64,000 nucleotides of DNA from Brevibacterium moorei (GCF_024580735.1 NZ_JANIJX010000013.1:43239-107238); one strand, 5' to 3'. Counted from the first letter of the stretch, positions 44,590 to 54,699 are shown. Numbers and translations are program-made. The notes: generated by a model from the sequence alone, not told the origin.

Positions 44590-45885
44590 TCAGCGATGGC
44601 GGGCGCGGGAGGCGCGGCGCATCCGCTTGCCCACGATGAAGCCGATGCCAAGCACCACGATGACCAACATCAATCCGCCGCCCCACAGGGCAGCGGAGTC
44701 CCCGAAGACGCGATTGTCGGCCGGGTTCTGGGCCGCGGCACCCGCAGGATTCTGGGCCGTGGGAATGGGGCCGACTTTGGCGACCGACTGGTCGATCGCC
44801 TCGAAGTCGATGGTGTCGACCGGTTTGGGCGCGGTCTGTTTGAACGCCCAGTCGAGCATGTCGATCGCCGGCTGTCGGGGCTGGTCGGTGGCTTTGAGGA
44901 TCGCTGCGACGAAGGTCTTGCCACCCCGCTTGACCACTGCGACGAATGAGCCCCTGGCCTTGATCGTGTAGCCGTTCTTCAACCCCAGGCCGCCGGGCAC
45001 CACGCCCGCGATCTTCGTGTGATTGGAAACCTCCATGAACGCGGGGGTCCCCGTAAAGGTCTTGCCTGCTTTCTTCGCCTTGGCCTGTTTCTTCGCCTGG
45101 GTCTTCTTCTGTTTGTCGGACAGCCCGGTGTCGAACCTGTAATTGGTGGTGCCCGCGACCTGCATCAGGTACTTGTTCTGTGTGAAGTGCTTGGCCAGCA
45201 CCACCAGGTCGTGGCAGGTCATTGCCTGGCCCTTGGCGTCGAGCCCGTTGAAGGTCTTGGCAGTGGTCCCCGTCATCCCGATGGCACGCGCCTTCTTATT
45301 CAGCAGTGCCAGACCCTTGGCCTGCCCGCCGGCCGCCTGACCCAGGGCGTAGGCCGCGTCATTGGCGCTCATCATGAGCATGGCGTGGAACAGGGAGTCG
45401 ATCGTATAGCTGTGCCCGGCCTCCAGGCCCACCCTGGTGCCGTCGACGTTCTCCTCGGCGCGGGTCGCCTTGTACTTCTTCTCGCGATCGGCTGCGGTGG
45501 GGAACTGGTCGATCAGCGCCAGGCCGGTCAACAGTTTGAGCACGGAGGCCGGCCAGAGCTTCTTCTCCGGGTCCTTCTCCGATAGAACCTGCCCGGAGTC
45601 CAGGGAGGCCACCATCCAGGACTCGGCCCACAGCCGCGGTGCCGCGCTGCCATCGGCGATCTTGGGGGTGACGTACATGCCCTGCTTATCCCGTTTGCCC
45701 TCCGGCTTCGCACTGGTCGTGGCCTGCGGGTCCGGCTTGGGCACTGCCTGCGCCGGAGCGGATCCGAGCGAGCCGAGGGCCGTCAGGAGCAGGGCCAGCA
45801 GCAGGCAGAGTGCCACTCGGGCCGACCGGAGACGGGTCGGTTCCAGGGTCCGACGCCGCGAGTGGTTCAGGGAATTGCGCAACAC
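44590..45885 (-). CDS. D-alanyl-D-alanine carboxypeptidase, membrane-anchored
   Basis: 431 residues, peptidase family S11. Signal peptide, then SxxK in PASVLKLLTG, SxN in SANDAAYALG and a KNG (usual KTG) in LGLKNGYTIKARGS. A C-terminal membrane helix (LMLVIVVLGIGFIVGKRM) anchors it. It trims stem pentapeptides in peptidoglycan. A paralogue lies just upstream on the same strand. Confidence 0.9.
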   Translation of the reverse strand: MLRNSLNHSRRRTLEPTRLRSARVALCLLLALLLTALGSLGSAPAQAVPKPDPQATTSAKPEGKRDKQGMYVTPKIADGSAAPRLWAESWMVASLDSGQVLSEKDPEKKLWPASVLKLLTGLALIDQFPTAADREKKYKATRAEENVDGTRVGLEAGHSYTIDSLFHAMLMMSANDAAYALGQAAGGQAKGLALLNKKARAIGMTGTTAKTFNGLDAKGQAMTCHDLVVLAKHFTQNKYLMQVAGTTNYRFDTGLSDKQKKTQAKKQAKAKKAGKTFTGTPAFMEVSNHTKIAGVVPGGLGLKNGYTIKARGSFVAVVKRGGKTFVAAILKATDQPRQPAIDMLDWAFKQTAPKPVDTIDFEAIDQSVAKVGPIPTAQNPAGAAAQNPADNRVFGDSAALWGGGLMLVIVVLGIGFIVGKRMRRASRARHR

Positions 45886-45910
45886 AGGCCGATTCTACGG
45901 GGCGGACGGA

Positions 45911-47092
45911 TTATTGGGAGACACCGCCCGTCAGATGGTTGGGTCCGGCATTGTCGTCGGTGGTCCCCGGGGAGAGCGCCGGCGCCTTGGACGGCGTGGG
46001 GGTGGGCTTCGGTTTCGGCTTCGGTTTGGGCTTCTGCTCGAGCTTCTTGAAGTCGACCTTGCCGACGCTGGCGGACCTGTGGGTGAAGGCCCAGTCCAGC
46101 ATGTCGATCGCCGGGCGGCGGGGCTGGTCCGATGAATGCAGGATGACGACGACATAGCTCTTGCCACCGCGCTTGGCCACGGCCACGAAGGTGCCCAGGG
46201 CCTTGGAGGTCCAACCGTTCTTCAGGCCCTGCCCACCCTTGATGAAGCCGGCGATCTTGGTGTGAGAGTAGATCTTCTGCGAGCCCGAGCGCTTGGATAC
46301 GACCTGCTTGCCGCCCTTGGTCTTGTACTTGACCCCGCCCGGGAAGGTGTACGAGGTCTTCTTCACCACGCTCATCAGGTACTTATTCTGCGTGAAGTGC
46401 TTGGCCAGAACCATCATGTCCTTGGCGGTGACGTGCTGGCCGGGCGCGTCAAGACCGTTGGGGGTCTTCGCGACGGTGTTCTTCATGCCGATCTGCTTGG
46501 CCTTGGCGTTGACGATCGCCATGGCCTTCTTGGTGCCGCCCGCACCCTGGGCCAGGGCCTGGGAGGCGTCGTTGGCGCTCATGATGAGCATCGCGTGGAA
46601 CAGCTGGTCGGCGGTGTAGGAGTAGCCCGCCTTGACGCCGATCTTCGTCGGTTCGACCCCTGCAGTGGCCTTACTGATCTTGATCCGGGTCTTCTTGTCC
46701 TTGTAGTAGTCCGCCAGGCCCAGCGCGGTCAGCAGTTTCAGCGTCGAAGCCGGACGCATCTGGTCGTTGCGATTGCGCGCGGCCAGGACGTTGCCCGTGT
46801 CCAGACTGCCGATGATGTACGAACTGGCATCGACCGATGGCACACCGCGGGGTTTGGCGGCCTCGGCGGGATCGGGGGCGTGGACGGCACCGGTGACCAG
46901 CACGATCGCGGTCGCCAGGCACGCGGCCAGCCAGGCCAGGCCGCGGCGGCGGGCGAACGTGTCACGGGCAGCGAGTCCGCCGGCGTCCGAGGCGGCGCTA
47001 CCCGAGGTGCGGGTGCCGCGGGTGGCGGCAGGGGCCTCGGCGGCGGGGTCGGAGCGGACATGGCTGCGCTGTGTGTAAGGGGGAAGACTCAC
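45911..47092 (-). CDS. D-alanyl-D-alanine carboxypeptidase, second copy
   Basis: 393 residues from GTG 47092 (a longer frame to 47161 exists but its N-terminus looks non-coding). S11 motifs: PASTLKLLTALG, SANDASQALAQG and QGLKNGWTSKALG. It has an N-terminal membrane segment (LAACLATAIVLVTGAVHA) and a basic Lys/Pro tail (PKPKPKPKPTPTP), but no C-terminal anchor, unlike its neighbour. The ribosome-binding site is weak. Confidence 0.87.
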   Translation of the reverse strand: MSLPPYTQRSHVRSDPAAEAPAATRGTRTSGSAASDAGGLAARDTFARRRGLAWLAACLATAIVLVTGAVHAPDPAEAAKPRGVPSVDASSYIIGSLDTGNVLAARNRNDQMRPASTLKLLTALGLADYYKDKKTRIKISKATAGVEPTKIGVKAGYSYTADQLFHAMLIMSANDASQALAQGAGGTKKAMAIVNAKAKQIGMKNTVAKTPNGLDAPGQHVTAKDMMVLAKHFTQNKYLMSVVKKTSYTFPGGVKYKTKGGKQVVSKRSGSQKIYSHTKIAGFIKGGQGLKNGWTSKALGTFVAVAKRGGKSYVVVILHSSDQPRRPAIDMLDWAFTHRSASVGKVDFKKLEQKPKPKPKPKPTPTPSKAPALSPGTTDDNAGPNHLTGGVSQ

Positions 47093-47180
47093 GTCCCCGA
47101 GTCTAGGACGGGGTGGCGTCCGGGCGTTCGAACCCGCCCCGGCGCGCCCCGAAACCCACAAACCACTCGGTGGTACCCGA

Positions 47181-47252
47181 GTGGCTCCACAAAGACAGAT
47201 GTGGCCCGAAAACTCATGAGTTTTCGGGCCACACGTGCATTTGTGGAGCCAC
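47181..47252. repeat. Two-stage perfect inverted repeat after sdhB
   Basis: Inner 34-nt perfect palindrome at 47200-47233 (17-bp arms) inside outer 13-bp perfect arms 47181-47193 and 47240-47252, separated by a mismatched 6-nt internal loop. It lies about 32 nt after the sdhB stop on the minus strand, likely ending the sdh transcript. Confidence 0.92.
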
Positions 47253-47283
47253 CCGCGCCTATGGGCACGGGTGGATCAGGCGA

Positions 47284-48081
47284 TCAGAAGGCGCGGGCCA
47301 GCAGGGCCTGCTTGACCTCCGAGATGGCCTTGGTCACCTGGATGCCACGGGGGCAGGCCTCGGTGCAGTTGAAGGTGGTGCGGCAGCGCCACACTCCTTC
47401 CTTGTCGTTGAGCACCTCGAGGCGCAGGTCGGTGCCCTCGTCACGCGAATCGAAGATGAAACGGTGCGCGTTGACGATGGCGGCCGGACCGAAGTACTGG
47501 CCGTCGGTCCAGAACACGGGGCACGACGAGGTGCACGATGCGCACAGGATGCACTTCGTGGTGTCGTCGAAGATCGCCCGGTCCTCGGGCGACTGCAGCC
47601 GCTCACGCGTGGGCTCGTGGCCCGAGGTGATGAGGAAGGGCATGATCTCGCGGTAGGACTGGAAGAACGGTTCCATGTCCACGATCAGGTCCTTTTCCAG
47701 CGGCAGGCCCTTGATGGCCTCGACCGTGATGGTCTTGGACGTGTCCAGGTCCTTCAGCAGGGTCTTGCAGGCCAGGCGGTTGCGGCCGTTGATGCGCATG
47801 GCATCGGAGCCGCACACGCCGTGCGCGCAGGACCGGCGGAAGGTCAGCGAACCGTCCATGTCCCACTTGATCTTGTGCAGGGCGTCCAGCACGCGGTCCG
47901 TGCCGTACATTGTGACCTTGTACTCTTCCCAGTGCGGTTCCGAATCCTGTTCGGGATCGAACCGGGCGATCTTGAAGGTGCAGTCGAACGACGGGATCTC
48001 GCCGCCCTCACCGGAGACGTGGGAGGGCAGCTCGATCTTGGAAGCCGGCTCCGCGATCGCGGATTCAGGATTTGCAGTCAT
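47284..48081 (-). CDS. sdhB: Succinate dehydrogenase iron-sulfur subunit
   Basis: 265 residues. 2Fe-2S cysteines in SCAHGVCGSDAMRING; 4Fe-4S and 3Fe-4S ligands in CILCASCTSSCPV and FNCTEACPRGIQVTKAI. It carries electrons from the flavoprotein to quinone at the membrane. The start codon is 1 nt from the sdhA stop, as the last gene of sdhCDAB. Confidence 0.95.
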   Translation of the reverse strand: MTANPESAIAEPASKIELPSHVSGEGGEIPSFDCTFKIARFDPEQDSEPHWEEYKVTMYGTDRVLDALHKIKWDMDGSLTFRRSCAHGVCGSDAMRINGRNRLACKTLLKDLDTSKTITVEAIKGLPLEKDLIVDMEPFFQSYREIMPFLITSGHEPTRERLQSPEDRAIFDDTTKCILCASCTSSCPVFWTDGQYFGPAAIVNAHRFIFDSRDEGTDLRLEVLNDKEGVWRCRTTFNCTEACPRGIQVTKAISEVKQALLARAF

Positions 48082-49841
48082 CAGTACTTACGCTCCTTCG
48101 GCTGGTACCGGGTGATGACGACGGGCTTGGTGCCCAGGCGCATGCCGGGTACCCCTTCGGCCACGGAATCCTCATCCCGGTAGGTCATGGTGTGGTTGAG
48201 GAAGTTGACGTCATCACGCTTGGGGAAGTCCTCGCGGGCGTGACCGCCACGCGATTCCTTGCGGTGCAGGGCTGCAACGATGACGACCTCGGCGATCTGC
48301 AGCAGGAAGCCCAGTTCGACGCCCTCGAGCATGTCCAGGTTGTAGCGCTTGCCGCGGTCCTGGATGCCGACGCTCTTGTAGCGTTCGCGCAGGGCCTCGA
48401 TGTCGGCCAGCGCGGTGCGCAGAGATTCGTCGGTGCGGAACACCTGGACGTTGGTGTCCATGGTCTCCTGCAGTTCGCGGCGGATCTGGCCGACCGATTC
48501 GGTGCCGTTGGACGTCCGCATGGATTCGACCATGTCGATGACGAAGTCGGCGGCGCCTTCGGGCAGCTCCGGCATATCGGCGGTCTTGGAGTATTCCGCT
48601 GCGGCCACGCCGGCGCGCTTGCCGAACACGTTGATGTCCAGCAGCGAGTTCGTGCCCAGGCGGTTCGAGCCGTGCACGGACACGCAGGCGCATTCGCCGG
48701 CGGCGTAGAGGCCGGGGACGATGTCGGTGGCGTTCTGCAGGACCTCGGCGCCGATGTTGGTCGGGATGCCGCCCATACCGTAGTGAGCGGTGGGGAACAC
48801 GGGGACGGGCTCCGTGTAGGGCTCCACGCCCAGGTAGGTGCGGGCGAACTCCGTGATGTCCGGCAGCTTCGCGTCGATGTGCGCGGGCTCCAGGTGGGTC
48901 AGGTCCAGCAGCACATAGTCCTTGTTGGGACCACAGCCGCGGCCCTCGCGGACCTCGTTGGCGATGGACCGGGCCACGATGTCACGCGGGGCGAGGTCCT
49001 TGATGGTGGGGGCGTAGCGCTCCATGAAGCGCTCACCGTCCGAGTTGCGCAGCACGGCGCCCTCACCGCGGGCGGCCTCGGACAGCAGAATGCCCAGGCC
49101 GGCCAGGCCCGTCGGATGGAACTGGAAGAATTCCATGTCCTCCAGGGGCAGGCCCTTGCGGTAGACCACGCCCACGCCGTCACCGGTCAGGGTGTGGGCG
49201 TTCGAGGTGGTCTTGAAGATCTTGCCGAAGCCGCCGGTGGCGAAGACCACGGACTTGGCACGGAAGATCTGGACTTCGCCGGTGGCCAGTTCATAGGACA
49301 CGACGCCGGCGGGGCGCTTGACGCCGTCGACCTCGGTCATGATCAGGTCGAGCACGTAGTACTCGTTGTAGAACTCCACGCCGTGCTTGACGCAGTTTTG
49401 GTACAGCGTCTGCAGAATCATGTGACCGGTGCGGTCCGCGGCGTAGCAGGCGCGGCGCACGGGCGACTTGCCGTGTTCGCGGGTGTGGCCGCCGAAGCGG
49501 CGCTGATCGATCTTGCCCTCAGGGGTGCGGTTGAAGGGCAGGCCCATCTTCTCCAGGTCGAGAACCGCGTCGATGGCCTCTTTGGCCATGACCTCGGCGG
49601 CGTCCTGGTCGACCAGGTAGTCACCGCCCTTGATGGTGTCGTAGGTGTGCCATTCCCAGTTGTCCTCTTCGACGTTGGCCAGCGCGGCGCACATGCCGCC
49701 CTGGGCCGCGCCGGTGTGCGAACGCGTGGGGTAGAGCTTCGTCAGAACCGCCGTGCGCGCCCGCTGCCCCGATTCGATGGCCGCACGCATGCCGGCGCCA
49801 CCTGCACCGACGATCACGACGTCGTAGTCATGTACCTGCAT
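48081..49841 (-). CDS. sdhA: Succinate dehydrogenase flavoprotein subunit
   Basis: 586 residues. The FAD motif VVIVGAGGAGMRAAIESG is at the N-terminus; the covalent-flavin His lies in RSHTGAAQGGMCAAL; the active-site region HPTGLAGLGILLSEAARGEG and HYGMGGIPTN follow. It oxidises succinate to fumarate, linking the TCA cycle to respiration. Translated together with sdhB. Confidence 0.96.
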   Translation of the reverse strand: MQVHDYDVVIVGAGGAGMRAAIESGQRARTAVLTKLYPTRSHTGAAQGGMCAALANVEEDNWEWHTYDTIKGGDYLVDQDAAEVMAKEAIDAVLDLEKMGLPFNRTPEGKIDQRRFGGHTREHGKSPVRRACYAADRTGHMILQTLYQNCVKHGVEFYNEYYVLDLIMTEVDGVKRPAGVVSYELATGEVQIFRAKSVVFATGGFGKIFKTTSNAHTLTGDGVGVVYRKGLPLEDMEFFQFHPTGLAGLGILLSEAARGEGAVLRNSDGERFMERYAPTIKDLAPRDIVARSIANEVREGRGCGPNKDYVLLDLTHLEPAHIDAKLPDITEFARTYLGVEPYTEPVPVFPTAHYGMGGIPTNIGAEVLQNATDIVPGLYAAGECACVSVHGSNRLGTNSLLDINVFGKRAGVAAAEYSKTADMPELPEGAADFVIDMVESMRTSNGTESVGQIRRELQETMDTNVQVFRTDESLRTALADIEALRERYKSVGIQDRGKRYNLDMLEGVELGFLLQIAEVVIVAALHRKESRGGHAREDFPKRDDVNFLNHTMTYRDEDSVAEGVPGMRLGTKPVVITRYQPKERKY

Positions 49842-49878
49842 AGGTGATTATTCTCCTTGCGAAACTTTGGTCCGGGCC

Positions 49879-50325
49879 TCAGGCCTTGCAGAAGCTGGCG
49901 ACGAGGCTGGGATCGGCACCGGCGGGGCACGGATCGAACGTGAAGATCACGAGCGTGCCCAGGATGAGGATGATCGCCGCGGCGACCACCAGGATGATCT
50001 GCAGTGCATTCCGGGTGCCGGTGTGTTCCGCATAGTCGTTGATGATGGTGCGCACACCGTTGGCGCCGTGGAGCATGGCCAGCCACAGCATGGCCAGATC
50101 CCAGATCTGCCAGAACGGATTGGCCCACTTGCCGCCGACGAAGCCGAAGTCGATGGCGTGAACGCCCTCGCCCATCCAGAGGTTGACGAAGAGGTGGCCG
50201 AAGATCAGGACGATCAGCAGCACGCCGGAGACGCGCATGAACAGCCATGCGAACATCTCGAACTTGCTGCGGGTTGCCTTGTGGCGGTTGTACTCGGTCC
50301 GCGGTGCCGGAATTGTCGTCGTCAC
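49879..50325 (-). CDS. sdhD: Succinate dehydrogenase membrane anchor subunit
   Basis: 148 residues from GTG 50325. Three membrane helices: FAWLFMRVSGVLLIVLIFGH, the segment around DLAMLWLAMLHGANGVRTII, and LVVAAAIILILGTLVIFTF. The His in HGANG fits a heme or quinone ligand. It starts 5 nt after the sdhC stop. Confidence 0.88.
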   Translation of the reverse strand: MTTTIPAPRTEYNRHKATRSKFEMFAWLFMRVSGVLLIVLIFGHLFVNLWMGEGVHAIDFGFVGGKWANPFWQIWDLAMLWLAMLHGANGVRTIINDYAEHTGTRNALQIILVVAAAIILILGTLVIFTFDPCPAGADPSLVASFCKA

Positions 50326-50330
50326 GTGGA

Positions 50331-50708
50331 TCAGCCTCCGAACGTGTGGATGAGCTGGCGGGGAACGAAGCCGATCATGATGATCAGCCAAACGACCATC
50401 ATGATCCAGAAGAGCTTCTTCTGGTTCTTGGGGCCGCCCTTCCAGAAGTCGACGATGATGACGCGCAGGCCGTTGAACGCGTGGTATGCGATGGCTGCGA
50501 CAAGAACGATTTCGCCCAGACCCATCAACGGGGTCTTATAGGTGCCGATAACGGCGTTGTATGCCTCAGGCGAGACGCGAACGAGTGCAGTGTCGAGCAC
50601 GTGGACCAGCAGGAAGAAGAAGATGCCGACGCCCGTGACGCGATGTGCGACCCAGGACCACATCCCCTCATGTCCTCGGTACAGGGTGCCCGTCGACGCT
50701 TTAGCCAC
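50331..50708 (-). CDS. sdhC: Succinate dehydrogenase cytochrome b556 subunit
   Basis: 125 residues, three membrane helices. WSWVAHRVTGVGIFFFLLVH holds the Ser/Arg quinone-site pattern and a His heme ligand; AIAYHAFNGLRVIIVDFW is the second conserved helix. First gene of sdhCDAB. Confidence 0.92.
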   Translation of the reverse strand: MAKASTGTLYRGHEGMWSWVAHRVTGVGIFFFLLVHVLDTALVRVSPEAYNAVIGTYKTPLMGLGEIVLVAAIAYHAFNGLRVIIVDFWKGGPKNQKKLFWIMMVVWLIIMIGFVPRQLIHTFGG

Positions 50709-51099
50709 GGGATCCTCCAGGAGAGTCAGAAAGGTTGGTTACTCCGTGAAGGTACGCCCTGGGTTTAGCGCATTCCAGTTAGCGGAGCCAAAGGAGATCT
50801 GCGTCGCCTGCCAACTGCGAAAACGCTGGGTGTTTGCTTGGTTTCTTAAGACGGATCGTCTCAAAACCATAAATAGCGCACGAACCAGTTCTCTAAATGC
50901 GCTCGGACGCCGCCCGTGTACCCGTCGGCGTGTGTTGCGAGGGCTGTGATCCGGGGCGTGCTCGGGCTGTGCCGTAATTCTACAACGCGTCGAATTCAGC
51001 TGTCCAAATCACCCTGCAGAGGTATCGGGCCGGGGCCCGGCGGACCGGGGCGCGCGGCATTCCGGGATCTTACGTATTCACGTGTGTAAGGATGGACTT
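50709..51099. other. Intergenic region between divergent sdhC and the guanylyltransferase gene
   Basis: 391 nt with no convincing coding region. It must hold the sdh promoter and the promoter of the gene at 51100. The centre (about 50820-50910) is AT-richer than its surroundings and includes CTTAAGACGGATCGTCT, a partly palindromic stretch. No known riboswitch or operator was recognised. Confidence 0.4.
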
Positions 51100-52215
51100 A
51101 TGATCGCCAATCTTCATGCCATCATCCCGGCCGGCGGGTCGGGCACGCGCCTGTGGCCGCTCTCGCGCCAGTCCTCGCCGAAGTTCCTCCACGATCTGCT
51201 GGGGACCGGCCGCAGCCTGCTGCAGGCGACCTGGGACCGGGTGGAGCCGCTGGTCGATCCCGCGCACACCTGGGTCGTCACCGGGGATGCGCATGTGGCC
51301 GCGGTGCGCGAGCAGCTGCCCGGCCTGCGCGCGGACCGGGTCGTCAGCGAGCCCTCGCCCCGGGACTCGGCGGCCGCGATCGGCCTGGCGGCGATGCTCA
51401 TCCACGACCTCGACCCCGACGCGGTGGTCGGATCCTTCTCCGCCGACCACTCGATCACCAACGCCTGCGAATTCCAGCACGTGATCGAACAGGCCGTCGC
51501 GGCGGCCGCCACCGGGGACATCGTGACGATCGGGATCACGCCCACCTTCCCCTCGACGGCCTACGGCTACATTCAGACGGGCCCCGTGCTGGACCTGCCC
51601 GGCGCCCCGACCGCACGGCGGGCCAAGGCCTTCGTGGAGAAGCCCAACGCCTCCGTGGCCCGCAAGTACACCTATTCCGGGCGGTACCGCTGGAACGCCG
51701 GAATGTTCATCGCCCGCGCCGATGCGCTGCTGCACCTGTTCGCCGAACACGCGCCGGACCTGCACATGGCCCTGCGTCGAATCGCCGATGCCTGGGACAC
51801 CCCGGAGCGCACGGCGGTACTGGCCGAGGTCTGGCCCGGGCTGGAGAAGAAGTCGATCGACTACGTGGTGGCCGAGCCGGCCGCCGCGGCCGGCCGCGTG
51901 ATCGTGGTGCCGGGTGACTTCGGATGGGACGACGTCGGTGATTTCGACTCGGTGGCCAAGCTGCGCCAGCCGATCGCCGGCGAGCAGACGAAGGTCGAAC
52001 TCATCTCCTCTCAGACCGGCGCGCAGGTCGTCGAGGTCGAGTCCTCGGGCATCGTGATGACCGACCAGCCCAAGGTGGTGGCCGTGGTCGGCCTCGAGGG
52101 CGTGGTCGTCGTGGACACCGGCGATGCCCTGCTGGTCGCCTCGCGCACGCACGCGCAGAGTGTTAAACGCGTCGTCGAGACGCTGCGCGAAACCGGCCGC
52201 CCGGACGTGCTGTAG
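51100..52215 (+). CDS. manC: Mannose-1-phosphate guanylyltransferase
   Basis: 371 residues. The nucleotidyltransferase signature AIIPAGGSGTRLWPLSRQSS is at the N-terminus; FVEKPNASVARKY and RYRWNAGMFIARADAL are typical of GDP-mannose pyrophosphorylases, as is the C-terminal left-handed beta segment. It makes GDP-mannose from mannose-1-phosphate and GTP for glycans and lipoglycans. The ATG at 51100 is chosen over a GTG at 51082 because AAGGATGG lies upstream. Confidence 0.9.
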   Translation: MIANLHAIIPAGGSGTRLWPLSRQSSPKFLHDLLGTGRSLLQATWDRVEPLVDPAHTWVVTGDAHVAAVREQLPGLRADRVVSEPSPRDSAAAIGLAAMLIHDLDPDAVVGSFSADHSITNACEFQHVIEQAVAAAATGDIVTIGITPTFPSTAYGYIQTGPVLDLPGAPTARRAKAFVEKPNASVARKYTYSGRYRWNAGMFIARADALLHLFAEHAPDLHMALRRIADAWDTPERTAVLAEVWPGLEKKSIDYVVAEPAAAAGRVIVVPGDFGWDDVGDFDSVAKLRQPIAGEQTKVELISSQTGAQVVEVESSGIVMTDQPKVVAVVGLEGVVVVDTGDALLVASRTHAQSVKRVVETLRETGRPDVL

Positions 52216-52397
52216 CCGCCGTGGCGCTCCGACCCGCCGCCCGGCGGGTCGGTAACTCGCGGGCGCGAGCGCCCCGGGCCGAGGTTGCGCCCGGTGACAG
52301 CACCGGGGCACCCGGGCGCGGCCTCGGCGTAGGATCGGAATATCCAGCGCACCCCGTGCGCCCCGCCGCCCCCGATAGCCCCACAGGACCGAACGCA

Positions 52398-53564
52398 TTG
52401 ATTGAAGAAGAGCTGGCGCCCCTGCTCGACGAGCTGGTGGAGTTCCGCCGCAACGTCCACGCCCATCCGGAACTGTCCTTTCAGGAATTCGCCACGACGG
52501 ACGCGATCGTCGCCCGGCTCGAGGCCGCCGGGCTGTCCCCGCGTCGGCTCGAGCCCACCGGCGCCGTGGTCGAGGTGGGAACCGGCGAACTCAAGGTGGC
52601 ACTGCGCGCCGATATCGACGCGCTGCCGCTGGACGATCTGACCGGGACGCCCTTCGCCTCGACCACCCCCGGCGTGACCCACGCCTGCGGCCACGACGTC
52701 CATCTGACCAGTCTGCTGGGCACTGCCCTGGTGCTGGATCGCATCGAGCGGAGCCGGCCCGGCGGCCTGGGCGGGCGGGTGCGCCTGATCTTCCAGCCGG
52801 CCGAGGAGGTCACTCCCTCGGGTGCGATGCGGGTGATCGAACAGGGCGTTCTGGACGATGTGCCCTGCTGCTATGCCCTGCACTGCGACCCCAATGTCGA
52901 CGTGGGCAAGGTCGGCTCGCGGATCGGCCCGATCACGGCCGCCGGTGACACCGTCAACATCCGGTTGAATGGCCGCGGGGGCCACACCTCGCGCCCGCAT
53001 CTGACCGAGGACCTGGTCTACGCACTGGGCAAACTGGTCACCGACCTGCCCTCGACCCTGTCGCGGCTGATCGACCCGCGCCATGCGATCTCCCTGGTGT
53101 GGGGCCATATCGAAGCCGGCCACGCGCCGAACGCGATCCCGGACGAGGGCACCCTCAACGGCACCCTGCGGGCCCTGGACGTGGACGGCTGGAACCAGGT
53201 CGCCGAGGTCCTGCCCGAGCTGGTCGAACGGATCGCCGGGCCCTACGGCGTCACCGTCCACCTGGAGCACCGCCGCGGTTCGCCCCCCACCGTCAACACC
53301 GAGGACGAGGTGACCGTGGCCGAGGCCGCGATCCGCGCCGAACTGGGCTCGTCCAGCGTGCAGTTGACCCCGCAGTCCATGGGCGGGGAGGACTTCGCGT
53401 GGTACCTCACGCACTGCCCCGGCGCGCTGATCCGCCTGGGCACGCGCACCCCCGGCGGGCACACCTTCGACATCCACCAGGGCGACTACCTGGTCGACGA
53501 GGCGGCCCTTCCCGTGGCCGTCCGGGTCTATACGGCGATCGCCCTGGCCCACCTGGGCAGCTGA
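52398..53564 (+). CDS. M20-family amidohydrolase (N-acyl-amino-acid or hippurate hydrolase type)
   Basis: 388 residues from TTG 52398, with ACAGGA upstream; a GTG at 52356 is an alternative. Metal ligands and motifs: HAHPELSFQEF, RADIDALPLDD, HACGHDVHLTSLLG, QPAEEVTPSG, HTSRPHLTED. Members cleave N-acyl or peptide bonds of small substrates. It lies 183 nt after manC; whether it shares its transcript is uncertain. Confidence 0.85.
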   Translation: MIEEELAPLLDELVEFRRNVHAHPELSFQEFATTDAIVARLEAAGLSPRRLEPTGAVVEVGTGELKVALRADIDALPLDDLTGTPFASTTPGVTHACGHDVHLTSLLGTALVLDRIERSRPGGLGGRVRLIFQPAEEVTPSGAMRVIEQGVLDDVPCCYALHCDPNVDVGKVGSRIGPITAAGDTVNIRLNGRGGHTSRPHLTEDLVYALGKLVTDLPSTLSRLIDPRHAISLVWGHIEAGHAPNAIPDEGTLNGTLRALDVDGWNQVAEVLPELVERIAGPYGVTVHLEHRRGSPPTVNTEDEVTVAEAAIRAELGSSSVQLTPQSMGGEDFAWYLTHCPGALIRLGTRTPGGHTFDIHQGDYLVDEAALPVAVRVYTAIALAHLGS

Positions 53565-53592
53565 GCGGGCCGAGGCGGCTAGAGTTGGGGAT

Positions 53593-54699
53593 GTGGATAC
53601 CGAGCTATTTCCCGCGCCGTCCGGCGTAGACGCGCACGACCCGATCCTGGCCCTGCCCAAGGTGTCGTTGCACGACCACCTGGATGGGGCCCTGCGACCG
53701 CAGACCATCATCGAACTGGCCGCGGCGGTGGACCACGAACTGCCCACCGCGGATGCGCCCGCACTGGGCCAGTGGTTCCGCAAGACGGCCGACTCCGGCG
53801 ACTTGGTGAAGTACCTGCAGACCTTCGAGCACACGGTGGCGGTCATGCAGACGGCCGATGCGCTGACCCGGGTGGCCCGCGAATACGTCATCGACGCCGC
53901 CGCGGACGGCTGCTGCTATGCCGAGGTCCGGTGGGCACCCGAACAGCACCTGCGCGCGGGCCTGGACCTGGACGCCGCGGTGGCCGCCGTGGAACGGGGC
54001 CTGGACGAGGGAGAGGCGATCGTGGCCGAGGCCGGCCGCGTGCTCAACACCGTCCAGGTCCTCACCGCGCTGCGCCAGAACGACAATTCCCTGGCGATCG
54101 CGGAACTGGCCGTGCGCCATCGCGACACCGGGGTGGCCGGGTTCGACATAGCCGGGCCCGAGGACGGCTTCCCGCCGGCGGACCACCGGCGCGCCTTCGA
54201 CTACCTCCACTCCGAGTGCATGCCGGTGACGATCCACGCCGGTGAGGCCGCGGGCCTCGACAGCCTGCACTCGGCCATCACCGCCTGCCACGCCCAGCGG
54301 ATCGGCCACGGGGTGCGCATCGTCGAGGACATGGACGTCGTCGACGGCCAGGGCTCCCTGGGCCGGCTGGCCGCCTGGGTGCTCGACCAGCAGATTCCGT
54401 TGGAGGTCTGCCCGCGGTCCAATGTGCAGACCGGTGCCGCTCGGTCCATCTCGTCGCACCCGGTCACGGGCCTGAAGGACCTGGGGTATGCGGTGACGAT
54501 CAATCCGGACAACCGCCTGATGTCGGCCACCTCGGTCTCCCGCGAGATGCGCGGGCTGGTCGATCACGCCGGCTGGGACCTCGACGACCTCGAATGGGCC
54601 ACCGCCAACGCGCTTTCGGCCGCCTTCGCCCCGCTGGACGAAAGGGAGCGGCTGCTCGAGGACGTCGTCATCCCCGGGTTCGAACGGGTGGAGCTGTGA
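53593..54699 (+). CDS. add: Adenosine deaminase
   Basis: 368 residues from GTG. Zinc ligands and catalytic motifs: SLHDHLDGALRP (HxH), VTIHAGEAAG (His and catalytic Glu region), AQRIGHGVRI, and the terminal Asp in VTINPDNRLMSA. It converts adenosine to inosine in purine salvage. In actinobacteria this family also includes aminodeoxyfutalosine deaminases, so the substrate is not certain. Its stop overlaps the next start (GTGA). Confidence 0.87.
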   Translation: MDTELFPAPSGVDAHDPILALPKVSLHDHLDGALRPQTIIELAAAVDHELPTADAPALGQWFRKTADSGDLVKYLQTFEHTVAVMQTADALTRVAREYVIDAAADGCCYAEVRWAPEQHLRAGLDLDAAVAAVERGLDEGEAIVAEAGRVLNTVQVLTALRQNDNSLAIAELAVRHRDTGVAGFDIAGPEDGFPPADHRRAFDYLHSECMPVTIHAGEAAGLDSLHSAITACHAQRIGHGVRIVEDMDVVDGQGSLGRLAAWVLDQQIPLEVCPRSNVQTGAARSISSHPVTGLKDLGYAVTINPDNRLMSATSVSREMRGLVDHAGWDLDDLEWATANALSAAFAPLDERERLLEDVVIPGFERVEL